The notes: generated by a model not told the origin, from the sequence alone. DNA of 64,000 nucleotides from Weissella fangxianensis (GCF_024718545.1 NZ_JAMXDB010000001.1:1-64000); one strand, 5' to 3'; positions 26,397 to 35,993 are shown, numbered from the stretch's first letter. Translations and numbers: made by a program.

Positions 26397-26864
26397 ATGG
26401 CTTTAAAAAAGCAAGAACGACAAGCAATGATTCTTGAAATTTTGGCACGTAATGTGATTGATTCTCAAGAAGAAATTTTACATCGTTTGCAAAATGCAGG
26501 TATTGCAGTCACACAAGCTACGGTCTCACGTGACATTAAAGAACTACGGATTGTACGTCGTCCGGATGTTAATGGTCAAACGAGATATCAAGTGATGGCT
26601 GATGCAACGAATCAGGCTGCTAATGATGGCAATCAAATTGAACAAGGCTTTTCAGACATGGCAGTCGATGTCACACCAGTGTCATTTATGATTGTGGTAA
26701 AGACGACGCAAGGTAATGGCAATCGTTTGGCTGCGATGATTGATGCAGCGGAAATGCCAGAGGTGATTGGTACATTAGCTGGTCATAATACAATTTATGT
26801 CACTACGCCGACAGCTGAGGCGGCAATTGCTTTAGCTGATCAATTTAATAATTGGAAGCAATAA
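26397..26864 (+). CDS. argR: ArgR-family transcriptional regulator lacking the usual effector motif
   Basis: This 155-aa protein has the ArgR layout. The N-terminal winged helix has TQATVSRDIKELRI (about residues 40-53), and an oligomerisation/effector domain follows from about 85. In ArgR and AhrC the effector loop reads GTIxGDDT, where the Asp pair contacts arginine; here it is GTLAGHNT. Loss of both acidic residues suggests altered or no arginine sensing, as reported for one member of ArgR pairs in lactococci. The gene after it starts two bases downstream, so it is co-transcribed with a class A PBP. Confidence 0.88.
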   Translation: MALKKQERQAMILEILARNVIDSQEEILHRLQNAGIAVTQATVSRDIKELRIVRRPDVNGQTRYQVMADATNQAANDGNQIEQGFSDMAVDVTPVSFMIVVKTTQGNGNRLAAMIDAAEMPEVIGTLAGHNTIYVTTPTAEAAIALADQFNNWKQ

Positions 26865-26865
26865 T

Positions 26866-29058
26866 ATGAAAGATTATATTAAAGGATTAAAAAATTGGTT
26901 TCATCAAAAAATGATGCCAGTGACTAATTGGTTACGTAAATTTTTTGGTCCGTTAATTCGGTTTCACCAACGATTTTTTCAGCCATTCTATGCGTGGTTG
27001 CGAAAAACTTTTGGCCCTTTTTGGCATAGATTTCAAATCAATCGCTGGCTGATCGCGTTATTCCTGTCGCTGATTTTAGTTATCAGTGTGCTAGGAACCT
27101 TTGAAGCTAAGACGACGGATGTGTCTGATTTGAAAAAGCGCCTCCAATCAACCACTGAAATCTATGATGTTTCTGGTAACAAGGCAGGTAGTCTGTCAGG
27201 ACAGAAGGGAACGTATGTCAAGTTTAGTGAGATTTCTCCACATGCGGTAAATGCCGTTATCGCTACTGAGGATCGTAATTTCTATAAGGAACATGGTTTT
27301 TCTGTCCGTGGAATGACACGTGGGGTATTGACTACCATCTGGTACCGAATTCGCGGTAGCAATGTGTCGGTTGGAGGGTCAACTTTAACGCAACAGTTGG
27401 TAAAAAATGCCTTCCTAAGTCAGGACCAGACTGTTATTCGTAAAGCACGTGAATTATTTTTATCAGTCCAAGTTGAAAAAGAATATTCTAAACATGAAAT
27501 CTTGGCAATGTATCTAAACAATGCTTACTTTGGTCATGGTGTTTGGGGTATTCAGGATGCGGCTAAAAAGTATTTTGGTGTGAGTGCAGCTGATTTGTCG
27601 GTGTCGGAAAGTGCGATGCTCATTGGGATGCTACAATCTCCCAATGGCTATGATCCATTGACATATGAAGATGCGGCTAAGCAGCGGCGTGATCAAGTCA
27701 TTCAAAATATGGTGTCAACGAAATATTTGACGCAAGCGCAAGCAGACTATAATGCAAAATTTGCCTTAGGCGCTACCGATCATGAAGTTGATAATTCAAA
27801 TTATAATTATCCTTATTATTTTGATTCCGTCATTAATGAAGCAATGAATAAGTATGATTTGAAGGAACAAGACATTTTGAATAATGGGTATAAGATTTAC
27901 ACAACTTTGGACCAAAAAGATCAAACGAATTTGCAAAATGATTATGACGATGAGAGCTTAAATCCAATTGGTGATGGGTCGCAGGCGGCTTCAGTGGTAA
28001 TGGATGCGAAAACTGGTGGTGTCCGTGCCGTTGTTGGTGGTCGTGGTGAACACGTCTTTAGAGGATTCAATCGTGCTACCCAGTCTCATCGTTCACCAGG
28101 ATCGACGATTAAACCAATTGCGGATTATGCGCCATCATTGTCACGTGGTTTCTCATATGATTCTGACCTGAAGAATAGTAAGATGAGCTTTGGTACCAAT
28201 GGTTATTCACCTTCAAATTATGGTGATTATACCAGTGAAAAAATCCCAATGTATCAAGCCTTGGAGAATTCTTACAATATTCCGGCCGTTTGGCTGCTTG
28301 ATCAAATCGGTGTGAATGCTGGGTATAACGCAGCTACTAAGGCTGGCTTACCATTGGCCAAATCTGATAAGAACTTGTCATTAGCAATTGGTGGTATGAA
28401 AAAAGGTGTCACACCATTAGAGTTGACTCAAGCATATACGAGTTTTGCTAATGGGGGTCAAATGAGTGATAGCCATTTCATTACTAAAATTGTCGATACT
28501 TCTGGTAAGACGATTGCCCAAGCCAAAGAAAAGCATACGCGTCTATGGTCAAAGCGGGTGGCTAATGAGATGACTTCAATGATGATGGGTGTTTATACGC
28601 ATGGTACTGGAACCGCTGCTGATCCGAGTGGTTATGATGTGGCTGGTAAAACAGGAACAACTGAAGTTTCAGGAACTAATTCAACGAGTGATAATGCCAC
28701 TGACTCATGGGCAATCGCCTATACGCCAGATGTTGTTGTGACGACATGGACAGGATATGATGAAACGGATGCTGACCATACGATATCTGCCTATTTGTCG
28801 CAAACATCTGGTCCGTTAATGAAAACGGCACTTGAACAAGTTTTGCCAAATACAAAACAAACGAACTTTGGTGTCAAAAGTGTTCGCGCGAAGATGTCAG
28901 CCACTGAAAATGGGGCTTCAAATAAGAAGAATGGTATTTCTAATAACATTTCCGGTATTGGTGATGATATTAAGAATGGTGCTTCTAGTGCCTGGAGTAA
29001 TGTCAAAGGTGGTGCCCAAAAAGCTTGGTCGGGAATTCAATCATTATTACCACAATAA
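26866..29058 (+). CDS. Class A penicillin-binding protein (PBP1A/2A type)
   Basis: This bifunctional peptidoglycan glycosyltransferase/transpeptidase is 730 aa. The cytoplasmic N-terminus of about 58 residues is rich in Trp, Phe and basic residues and contains WLRKFFGP and WLRKTFGP. One membrane helix follows (about 59-79). The glycosyltransferase has ATEDRNFYKEHG (about 131, catalytic Glu) and GGSTLTQQLVKN (about 168). The transpeptidase has SPGSTIKP (catalytic Ser, about 414), SYN (about 469) and AGKTGTT (about 595). The C-terminus is Gly/Asn-rich. It starts one base after the argR stop. Confidence 0.93.
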   Translation: MKDYIKGLKNWFHQKMMPVTNWLRKFFGPLIRFHQRFFQPFYAWLRKTFGPFWHRFQINRWLIALFLSLILVISVLGTFEAKTTDVSDLKKRLQSTTEIYDVSGNKAGSLSGQKGTYVKFSEISPHAVNAVIATEDRNFYKEHGFSVRGMTRGVLTTIWYRIRGSNVSVGGSTLTQQLVKNAFLSQDQTVIRKARELFLSVQVEKEYSKHEILAMYLNNAYFGHGVWGIQDAAKKYFGVSAADLSVSESAMLIGMLQSPNGYDPLTYEDAAKQRRDQVIQNMVSTKYLTQAQADYNAKFALGATDHEVDNSNYNYPYYFDSVINEAMNKYDLKEQDILNNGYKIYTTLDQKDQTNLQNDYDDESLNPIGDGSQAASVVMDAKTGGVRAVVGGRGEHVFRGFNRATQSHRSPGSTIKPIADYAPSLSRGFSYDSDLKNSKMSFGTNGYSPSNYGDYTSEKIPMYQALENSYNIPAVWLLDQIGVNAGYNAATKAGLPLAKSDKNLSLAIGGMKKGVTPLELTQAYTSFANGGQMSDSHFITKIVDTSGKTIAQAKEKHTRLWSKRVANEMTSMMMGVYTHGTGTAADPSGYDVAGKTGTTEVSGTNSTSDNATDSWAIAYTPDVVVTTWTGYDETDADHTISAYLSQTSGPLMKTALEQVLPNTKQTNFGVKSVRAKMSATENGASNKKNGISNNISGIGDDIKNGASSAWSNVKGGAQKAWSGIQSLLPQ

Positions 29059-29110
29059 CTATAAAATATGAGATAATGGAATAACTAAAAGAGATGGGGA
29101 ATAAATACTT

Positions 29111-29455
29111 ATGATAAATATTTACGATGACGTTAACGCAGTTGCAACTACTTTACGCGAAACAGCGCAATATAAGACATTACGTGATGCCATTGATGCT
29201 GTCGAAGCTGAGCCAGAAGCTAAGGCTATCTTTGCTCGTTTCCAACAAGCACAAACACAAATCAATCAAGCAGTGCAATCAGGTAATGAACCAGCGGAGG
29301 ATCAAATCAAAGCTTGGCAAGAAATTGCTAACGAGATGGAGCAATATGATTCTCTAAAGAAGATGCTTGAAGCTGAAAAAGGATTGAACCAATTGTTGAT
29401 GGAAATCAACGATATCATTACCAAGCCAATTGCCGAATTATACGGTCAAGATTAA
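29111..29455 (+). CDS. YlbF/YheA family (DUF964) protein
   Basis: This 114-aa all-helical protein has conserved stretches VEAEPEAKAIFARFQQ (about 36) and a KKMLEAEKGLNQLLMEIN helix (about 78). In B. subtilis YlbF and YmcA form a complex with YaaT that influences RNase Y and development; the shorter YheA/YlbF-like relatives in lactobacilli are uncharacterised. The RBS is GATGGGG. Its stop is followed after 13 bp by copy A of the intergenic repeat. It is cytoplasmic and probably oligomeric through coiled helices. Confidence 0.85.
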   Translation: MINIYDDVNAVATTLRETAQYKTLRDAIDAVEAEPEAKAIFARFQQAQTQINQAVQSGNEPAEDQIKAWQEIANEMEQYDSLKKMLEAEKGLNQLLMEINDIITKPIAELYGQD

Positions 29456-29468
29456 ATAATAGAGATGA

Positions 29469-29596
29469 GAGCGAGATAAAAGTCGTTTTGAAGCCGGTGT
29501 GTAACGTGATTTGCGATATTTTACCCGGAGCAAAGCGAAGGACAGGAATGTCGTAAATTGTGTTACATTGAGGCTTCAGACTTTTAGAACGCGTTT
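29469..29596 (+). repeat. 128-bp intergenic hairpin repeat, copy A
   Basis: This copy starts GAGCGAGATAAAAGTCGTTT and ends GAACGCGTTT. Arms pair AAAAGTC with GACTTTT, GAAGCC with GGCTTC, and GTAAC..TTGCGA with TCGTAA..GTTAC. The loop carries the conserved GGAGCAAAGCGAAG block. Copy B has the same length, and in the outer stem a base pair is swapped (T-A for A-T), so pairing is preserved by covariation. It lies just after ylbF in the sense orientation. Confidence 0.85.
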
Positions 29597-29687
29597 AAGC
29601 TATAAAATTTATAAGCGTATAAATTAATTTGTTTTTAGCAAACAAATGTTGAGACATTTACTTTTGTCCCAACATCATATTGATAAA

Positions 29688-29723
29688 CAGGGTGGAACAT
29701 GTGATTTTGTTCCACCCTGTTTT
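29688..29723 (+). terminator. Intrinsic terminator upstream of yhaO
   Basis: CAGGGTGGAACA (29688-29699) pairs with TGTTCCACCCTG (29708-29719), followed by T. A weaker hairpin ATGTTG/CAACAT (29646-29675) lies before it. The 29456-29809 gap thus contains the repeat, two hairpins and a -10 TATAAT at 29776-29781. Confidence 0.88.
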
Positions 29724-29809
29724 GCTGTATTAACGTCTTTTAGAACGTTCTCTTTTTTTTGTCGTCAAACTCCCATATAATGAAATTAAAAACAAAAAGG
29801 GGCTGGAAA

Positions 29810-31003
29810 ATGAAATTTATTCATGCAGGCGATTTACACCTGGGTAATCCATTTGGTGGTTTATCCGTGACACCAGATTGGTTGACTGACAAGTTACAAT
29901 CTGCAACCGAAACTGCCGTCCATCGCTTGGTGGATGATGCCATTACTGCTGCAGTGGATTTTGTGGTATTAGCAGGTGACTTATTTGATTCAACCACGCC
30001 CGATGCGCGCGCACAATTAGATTTAGTCAAAGAATTAGAAAGATTAGCAACGGCCAACATTCCGGTATATATCGGGTTTGGTAACCATGATTATGTTGTT
30101 GATTGGCAACGGTTACCAACATTTCCAAAGAATGTAACCCTGTTTCCAGAAGCGGTGACTACGTATGATTTACAGACCCAAAATCATGAGACAGTAGCAA
30201 TTTCAGGATTTTCATATACACAACGGCATATTACGACTGACCAAGTGGCCCAATTCCCAATGAAAGCTAATCAAGCTGATTGGCATATTGGTGTTTATCA
30301 TGGTGCGGTGGGTGAAGTCGGTTCAGGAAATTATGCCCCGTTTAATTTGCAAGCATTGCAAGACAAACATTATGATTACTGGGCATTAGGTCATATTCAT
30401 GTGCGAGAGACATTGCAAGCTAAGCCATTTATTGGTTATTCGGGTAGTATTCAGGGATTGGATAAAACTGAAACTAATGCCAAAGGTTATTATATGGTAG
30501 AAAGTGACGGTGATGAACTAGTACCGACATTTACTCCGGTGGCGCCAATTACTTGGGTGACGGCAAACTTACGGACAAATCGTGACTTGAGTACGGTTGT
30601 TCAATATGTACGCGAGCAATTTGCGGCCAAGGATGAGTTTGAATTAATTACGTTAGAGTTGATTACTGAAGACCCCAATGTCCTGTCAGCCATTGTGAAC
30701 CAACAATTATTGGCACAATTTGTGGCAGCAGCTCAGCCTACTGATATGTTCTTTATCTACGATATTCAGGCACAAACGCAAGACCAGCAGATGCCGTTAC
30801 CAGCTGTTGATGAGACCTATTGGTCAGAAACCGTGGCTGATGTATTTACCCGAGAGCAATTACAAAAACTAGGCCTAAAACAGGTGACGGATGTCGCTGT
30901 TTTAGATCATTTTTTAAATGAACAGACATTGCAGGAGCTACATACAGCAGTTCAAACACAATTGCACTTGGCACAGATGGGGGATGAATATCATGTGGAT
31001 TAA
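29810..31003 (+). CDS. yhaO: Metallophosphoesterase, YhaO/SbcD-like DNA exonuclease
   Basis: This 397-aa Mre11/SbcD-type calcineurin-like phosphoesterase probably acts on DNA with the YhaN ATPase. Metal-binding motifs are FIHAGDLHLG (from residue 3), VLAGDLFD, GFGNHDYV, GVYHGAVG and ALGHIHVR. The start at 29810 gives MKFIHAGD directly, as in the family; an in-frame upstream start lacks a ribosome site, while the chosen ATG has AAGGGG. A TATAAT lies 29 bp upstream. The gene overlaps yhaN by 11 bp. Confidence 0.92.
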   Translation: MKFIHAGDLHLGNPFGGLSVTPDWLTDKLQSATETAVHRLVDDAITAAVDFVVLAGDLFDSTTPDARAQLDLVKELERLATANIPVYIGFGNHDYVVDWQRLPTFPKNVTLFPEAVTTYDLQTQNHETVAISGFSYTQRHITTDQVAQFPMKANQADWHIGVYHGAVGEVGSGNYAPFNLQALQDKHYDYWALGHIHVRETLQAKPFIGYSGSIQGLDKTETNAKGYYMVESDGDELVPTFTPVAPITWVTANLRTNRDLSTVVQYVREQFAAKDEFELITLELITEDPNVLSAIVNQQLLAQFVAAAQPTDMFFIYDIQAQTQDQQMPLPAVDETYWSETVADVFTREQLQKLGLKQVTDVAVLDHFLNEQTLQELHTAVQTQLHLAQMGDEYHVD

Positions 31004-33332
31004 AAAAGTGCATATTGTGGGCTTTGGTCAGTTTAATGAACAAACATTTGATTTTGTGCAGGGATTACAAATTGTGCAGGGATTAAATGAAGCCGGTAAG
31101 ACGACTTTACATCAATTTTTATTTGATATGTTATTTGGCTTTCCACAAGCTAAAGGTCGTAAAATCAACACTTATGAGCCATTAAATAAAGGCCCATATG
31201 GTGGTAGTATGCAATTTGAAGTTGATGGTCAACTTTACGAGCTGGAGCGTTTAGGCAGAACACAAACAGCAACGACTTTAACAGCCGTCGCAACGGGGCA
31301 ACAATTTGCTGATCCGGAAGCAATGCTGACCAAGTTATTGGGACCAGTTGACCGTGACTTATATTTGGCAATTTTTAGTTTTGACCAAGCAGCTTTAATG
31401 AATATCTTTTCACTAAAGCCAGACGACTTTGCATCATACTTGCGGACGTTAGCAACACCAGGAGCTCAGAATTGGTTAGAAGTTGCGAATCGCTGGGAAA
31501 AAACAGCAACGGCAAAATTTGGTAGCACTAAAACAGCGCATCGTGAGCTCAACCAAGCTTTGGCAAATTTAAAGACACAACGCCAACAGTTACAAAATAA
31601 GATTCGCCAACAGCCATCTTTAGATAAGTTACAAGCAGAGGCGCAACATCTAAGTCAGCGGGTAACGAGTTTACAGCAACGGCAAGAGCAGATCCAAGGT
31701 CAGATGAGTCACCAACAAGCACAGGTTCACTTAGTACCGGTGTATCGACGTTGGCAGCAGATTAAGCAACAAGTCAAAGCGACTGGTAAATCGTTGGATT
31801 TAACGGTTGCTGACAAAGCTGACCGTGTCCGGCAACAATTAGCCGCATTAGATGAAGTGATGGTAACGACAGCGGTTACGAAGCAACAAGTTGAATCAGC
31901 GACCGTTGCTTTACGGCAATTAGAAAAATTAGAAAAGCAGCAACAAACTTTGGCTGAACAACAAGTCAAATCTGTCCAGGCTCAAAATGAATTATTGGAA
32001 AAATATCATTGGACACAGATACCACCATTATTAACAGAGCAACAAAAAGCTCGTTTGGGTGGTCAAAGAGAAACGACGCAAGCAAATTCTGATTATCGCT
32101 GGTTGATAGTAGCGGCAATAATTTGTGTTGTGGTTATTATTGGTGCTTTGCTGGCGGGTCATTGGATGATCGGTATGCTGTTAGCGGTGCTTGTCTTAGT
32201 CATTAGTTGGTGGGGTAGTCGCCGACCAGAACAAACAAAAACAACACTGAATGGGTCACAAGATTTACCAGCTGCCTATCAACAAATGTCAGCCAACGAT
32301 ATTTTTGCTGTCCAGGCGGATATCCAGCATATTAATGATATGATGTCGTCTAATAATCAAATTATTCATGATCAACAGGCGATGATGCCAGAGTTGGTCA
32401 AAGTACGAGCGACTTTAAATTGGTTAGGTGAAGGCTTAACTGTTGACGAATACCGCAAGCGTCTTGCTGATATCCATATTAAGCAAGAAACCATGGGACA
32501 ACAACAGTTACAACGCGCTAATCTACAACAAACTTTGCAAGACTTGTATCAAGAACTAGGTGTGAAAGATGCTGCCATGTTGCGGCAACGGCGTGATGCA
32601 CAACGTCATATTAATGATTTGCAGCGTGAAGCAAATGTGCTTGAAGAACAACTAAAAGATGCTGACTTGCATGAGTTAGCTGCGCAAACTGTTGTTAAGC
32701 CAGATGATCAGTCAGAAGCGGACGAGCAGCAACACATTTTAAAGCGTATTCAGGATGAGAAAAATCAGTTGAATCAAAAGTTGGCTGAAATCAATGTACA
32801 ATTACAAAATCTACAAACTGATAATACAATCGAGCATCAGCAACAGGTGGTGGCTAACCAAGTAGCCGTTGTTAATCAACAATTGACTCAGTATTTTGTT
32901 GATCGGCTAGGTAGTGAGTGGATTAGGCAGGCATTGAATGCGGCCATTGCTGATCGGTTGCCAAATCTTTTGACGCAGGCAGGGGTTATTTTAAGCCAGT
33001 TGACCGATAATCATTATCAAACGATTCAGCAAACGAAGACGTTGCTCAAGGTGGTTCGTGATGATGGGAAGATTCTAGGGGTGAATCAGTTATCAAAAGG
33101 AACGGCTGAACAATTGTATGTGGCATTGCGGTTAGCCTTTGTTAAAACTGTAGCCGCTGCTTTGCAGTTACCGCTGTTGATTGATGATGCCTTTGTTGAC
33201 TTTGACAATCAACGACGGCAAACCATGTTGAACGTATTGAAAGATCTGGCATCATCTGAACAACAAATTTTTTACTTTACGGCGCAAAAGACACCAGGAG
33301 AACAGGTCTTAGAATTGACGCATCAACAATAG
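30993..33332 (+). CDS. yhaN: AAA/SMC-like ATPase, YhaN (SbcC-like)
   Basis: This 779-aa ABC/SMC-type ATPase is the partner of YhaO. The N-terminal half-domain starts WIKKVHIVGFGQF with Walker A GLNEAGKTTLHQ (about residue 32). Long Gln-rich coiled coils run through about 190-340 and 450-620. They are interrupted by two hydrophobic helices (about 375-415), a known feature of YhaN that suggests membrane association. The C-terminal half has signature LSKGTAEQLYVALRL and Walker B LPLLIDDAFVDFD. The start at 30993 has GGGGG nine bases ahead. Likely role: DNA end processing at the membrane. Confidence 0.9.
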   Translation: MWIKKVHIVGFGQFNEQTFDFVQGLQIVQGLNEAGKTTLHQFLFDMLFGFPQAKGRKINTYEPLNKGPYGGSMQFEVDGQLYELERLGRTQTATTLTAVATGQQFADPEAMLTKLLGPVDRDLYLAIFSFDQAALMNIFSLKPDDFASYLRTLATPGAQNWLEVANRWEKTATAKFGSTKTAHRELNQALANLKTQRQQLQNKIRQQPSLDKLQAEAQHLSQRVTSLQQRQEQIQGQMSHQQAQVHLVPVYRRWQQIKQQVKATGKSLDLTVADKADRVRQQLAALDEVMVTTAVTKQQVESATVALRQLEKLEKQQQTLAEQQVKSVQAQNELLEKYHWTQIPPLLTEQQKARLGGQRETTQANSDYRWLIVAAIICVVVIIGALLAGHWMIGMLLAVLVLVISWWGSRRPEQTKTTLNGSQDLPAAYQQMSANDIFAVQADIQHINDMMSSNNQIIHDQQAMMPELVKVRATLNWLGEGLTVDEYRKRLADIHIKQETMGQQQLQRANLQQTLQDLYQELGVKDAAMLRQRRDAQRHINDLQREANVLEEQLKDADLHELAAQTVVKPDDQSEADEQQHILKRIQDEKNQLNQKLAEINVQLQNLQTDNTIEHQQQVVANQVAVVNQQLTQYFVDRLGSEWIRQALNAAIADRLPNLLTQAGVILSQLTDNHYQTIQQTKTLLKVVRDDGKILGVNQLSKGTAEQLYVALRLAFVKTVAAALQLPLLIDDAFVDFDNQRRQTMLNVLKDLASSEQQIFYFTAQKTPGEQVLELTHQQ

Positions 33333-33341
33333 GAGGTTGTT

Positions 33342-34310
33342 TTGACAAAAGCATTAAAGGACTATCAATTAGATGAACGAGTTGAAACCTTTGCATTACT
33401 TAAAGAAGTTGATGCCCGGGTAACACAACAGGGAAAGCGTTATTTAGCTTTACAATTAGCTGACCGTTCCATGGATATCAAGGGGATGAAATGGGATGCT
33501 ACCGAAGCAGAAGTCGGCAAATTAGCTGCCGGCATGGTAGTCTATATTCAGGCGGTACGCCAAGCGTATCAGGATAAACCACAATTAAAGGTGTTGTCGA
33601 TTCGACCAAGTAAAATTGGTGAACCACAGGATACAGCAGATTTTGTGGCTGCTGCACCTATGAAAAAACAAGATATGGCCGAAGAAGTATCAGCAATTAT
33701 TTTTCAGATTACTAATGCCAATTGGCAACGCATCGTACGACACATTCTTGGCAAGTACCGTGAGGCGTTTCTGCAGTTTCCAGCTGCTAAAAGTAATCAT
33801 CATGCCTTTGCAGGTGGGTTAGCGTACCATAGTTTGTCGATTGTGCATTTAGCACAAGCTGTTGTTAAGCAATATGGTAATTTAAATGCTAGTCTATTAT
33901 ATGCGGGGGCTTTATTGCATGATATTGGGAAGGTTATTGAACTTTCTGGACCAGTTGCGACGCAATATACAACTGCTGGTAATTTGATTGGTCATATTGT
34001 GCTAGTTGATGAAGAGATTGTTTTAGCAGCCACGGAGTTACAGATTGATTTAAAGAGTGAAGACATGCTTGTTTTGCGGCATACAGTTTTGGCACATCAT
34101 GGTTTATTGGAATATGGCTCACCTGTACGTCCGATGATCAAAGAAGCGAATGTGCTACACCAGTTAGATGAACTAGATGCTGGTATGCAAAGCTTTGATA
34201 ACGCTGTGGCTGAAACCCAACCTGGTGAATTTTCACCTCGCCAATGGGCCTTAGATAATCGCAGCGTTTATCGACCAAGTGAAGAGCATCTCGCAGATGA
34301 AACAAGGTAG
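33342..34310 (+). CDS. yhaM: 3'-5' exoribonuclease YhaM
   Basis: This 322-aa nuclease trims single-stranded RNA and DNA 3' ends in Firmicutes. The OB-fold nucleic-acid-binding domain covers about 12-95 (ETFALLKEVDARV, YLALQLADRS). The HD domain has HHAFAGGLAYHSLS and LLHDIGK (about 195), then the distal VLAHHG. The start codon is TTG with AGGAGG seven bases upstream. It completes the yhaO-yhaN-yhaM operon, an arrangement common in Bacilli. No clear terminator follows; the next promoter is about 25 bp downstream. Confidence 0.93.
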   Translation: MTKALKDYQLDERVETFALLKEVDARVTQQGKRYLALQLADRSMDIKGMKWDATEAEVGKLAAGMVVYIQAVRQAYQDKPQLKVLSIRPSKIGEPQDTADFVAAAPMKKQDMAEEVSAIIFQITNANWQRIVRHILGKYREAFLQFPAAKSNHHAFAGGLAYHSLSIVHLAQAVVKQYGNLNASLLYAGALLHDIGKVIELSGPVATQYTTAGNLIGHIVLVDEEIVLAATELQIDLKSEDMLVLRHTVLAHHGLLEYGSPVRPMIKEANVLHQLDELDAGMQSFDNAVAETQPGEFSPRQWALDNRSVYRPSEEHLADETR

Positions 34311-34332
34311 AAAAAAATTTTCGTGAATTCGT

Positions 34333-34361
34333 TTGCAAAATGTAAGCTTTTTACATAAAAT
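34333..34361 (+). promoter_or_regulatory. gntK promoter with operator-like dyad in the spacer
   Basis: TTGCAA (34333-34338) and TAAAAT (34356-34361) are 17 bp apart. The spacer holds TGTAAGCTTTTTACA (34341-34355), an imperfect 15-bp dyad. It resembles a CcpA cre site with an extra base, or a gluconate regulator site. Binding there would block RNA polymerase. Confidence 0.7.
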
Positions 34362-34405
34362 TATAGTAAGTGATAAAGCAAAATTAGATTTGAGAGGTTT
34401 TAATA

Positions 34406-35938
34406 ATGGATTACCTAATTGGAGTTGACTTAGGAACCACATCAACAAAAGTTGTCCTATTCGATACTAAGGGACATGTTATTGCAAGTGCTAATAAAGG
34501 TTACAAGTTATACCGTGATGCACCCGATATGGCTGAAGAAGATCTAGATGAAATTTGGGAAGCGTTTACTGATGCGATGGCACAAGTAACTCGTACTGCC
34601 AAGGATGGTAAAATTTTGGGTGTTTCATTTAGTTCAGCAATGCACTCATTGATTGCCTTTGATGCTGACTGGAAGCCTTTGACTCGTGTGATTACGTGGG
34701 CAGATGCACGTGCTGTTAAGTACACAGAGCAATTAAAGTCAAGTGGTGTTGGTCAAGAGATTTATAGTAAGACTGGAACACCAATTCACCCAATGGCTCC
34801 TTTGTCAAAACTTCTTTGGTTAAAGAATGAGCAAACTGATATTTACAACAAGGCAGCTCATTATTTGGGTATTAAAGAATACTTGTTTAACCGTCTATTT
34901 GGCGCTAACAAGATGGACTACTCAATTGCATCAGGAACTGGTTTGTTTAATATCTTTAATTTAGATTGGGATGAACAAGCATTATCAGTTACTGGTGTTG
35001 CTAAGGATCAATTACCAGAACCTGTGGATCCATACACTATTGAAAAGGGCATGAATCCACAATATGCTGCTGAAATGGGCTTGGATGTCGATACGCCATT
35101 TATTTATGGTGCAGGGGATGGTCCATTATCAAACCTTGGTGTTAACGCTATTCAACCAGGTGTTGCAGCCGTTACGATTGGTACATCAGGAGCTATCCGT
35201 GTCGTTACAGATGCACCAAAGATCGATCCAAAGGGACGTACATTTACATACGCCTTGGACAAGGACCACTGGGTTGTTGGTGGACCTGTTAATAACGGTG
35301 GTGATGTCTTCCGTTGGGCACGTGACAACATGTTCGATTCAGAAAAGTCAACGGCTGAATTATTAGGGGTTGATTCATACGATCTCTTAACTGAAATCGC
35401 CTCAAAGATTCCAGCTGGTGCTGACGGGTTGTTGTTCCACCCATACTTAGGTGGCGAACGTGCCCCAATTTGGGATGCTAATGCGCGTGGTTCATTCTTT
35501 GGTTTGACACACAACCATACGCGTGCTCACATGGTACGCGCTGTCCTTGAGGGTATTATCTTTAATATCTACATGGTATCGCTAGCACTTGAAGAGGTTG
35601 TTGGTGACTTATCTGCTATCCAAGCAACTGGTGGTTTTGCTCGTTCACCATTGTGGCGTCAAATGGCTGCGGATATCTTTGAGCAACCAGTCACTGTGCC
35701 AAAGGCCTTTGAATCAGGTGCCTTAGCAGCAACTGTGATGGCACAAAAGGCTTTGGGATTGGTTGATAACCTAGAAGTTATTGGTGATATGATTGGTGAA
35801 GCAAACACTTACCAACCAAATCCAGATAACTATGAGGCTTATCGTGAATTGACACCAATTTTCATTCGTCTATCTCGTCAATTACAAACAGAGTACAAGG
35901 CAATTGCTGATTACCAACGTACCCATATTGACAAATAA
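34406..35938 (+). CDS. gntK: Gluconate kinase (FGGY family)
   Basis: This 510-aa kinase phosphorylates D-gluconate to 6-phosphogluconate, which enters the phosphoketolase pathway in heterofermentative LAB. The FGGY layout is complete: IGVDLGTTSTKVVLFD at the N-terminus, the substrate-discriminating THPMAPLSKL-type stretch (here GTPIHPMAPLSKLLW, about 126) as in gluconokinases, GAGDGPLSNLG (about 234) and ATGGFARSPLWRQM (about 412). The RBS is GAGAGG. The matching permease gntP is encoded 11 kb away rather than next to it, an unusual separation. A terminator follows. Confidence 0.93.
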   Translation: MDYLIGVDLGTTSTKVVLFDTKGHVIASANKGYKLYRDAPDMAEEDLDEIWEAFTDAMAQVTRTAKDGKILGVSFSSAMHSLIAFDADWKPLTRVITWADARAVKYTEQLKSSGVGQEIYSKTGTPIHPMAPLSKLLWLKNEQTDIYNKAAHYLGIKEYLFNRLFGANKMDYSIASGTGLFNIFNLDWDEQALSVTGVAKDQLPEPVDPYTIEKGMNPQYAAEMGLDVDTPFIYGAGDGPLSNLGVNAIQPGVAAVTIGTSGAIRVVTDAPKIDPKGRTFTYALDKDHWVVGGPVNNGGDVFRWARDNMFDSEKSTAELLGVDSYDLLTEIASKIPAGADGLLFHPYLGGERAPIWDANARGSFFGLTHNHTRAHMVRAVLEGIIFNIYMVSLALEEVVGDLSAIQATGGFARSPLWRQMAADIFEQPVTVPKAFESGALAATVMAQKALGLVDNLEVIGDMIGEANTYQPNPDNYEAYRELTPIFIRLSRQLQTEYKAIADYQRTHIDK

Positions 35939-35956
35939 TTAATAAATTTTAAGTAA

Positions 35957-35993
35957 AAGTGGTTGGACATTATCTTGCCTTAACCGCTTTTTT
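35957..35993 (+). terminator. Intrinsic terminator after gntK
   Basis: AGTGGTT (from 35957) pairs with AACCGCT (to 35987), with partial inner pairing, followed by seven T. Confidence 0.8.
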
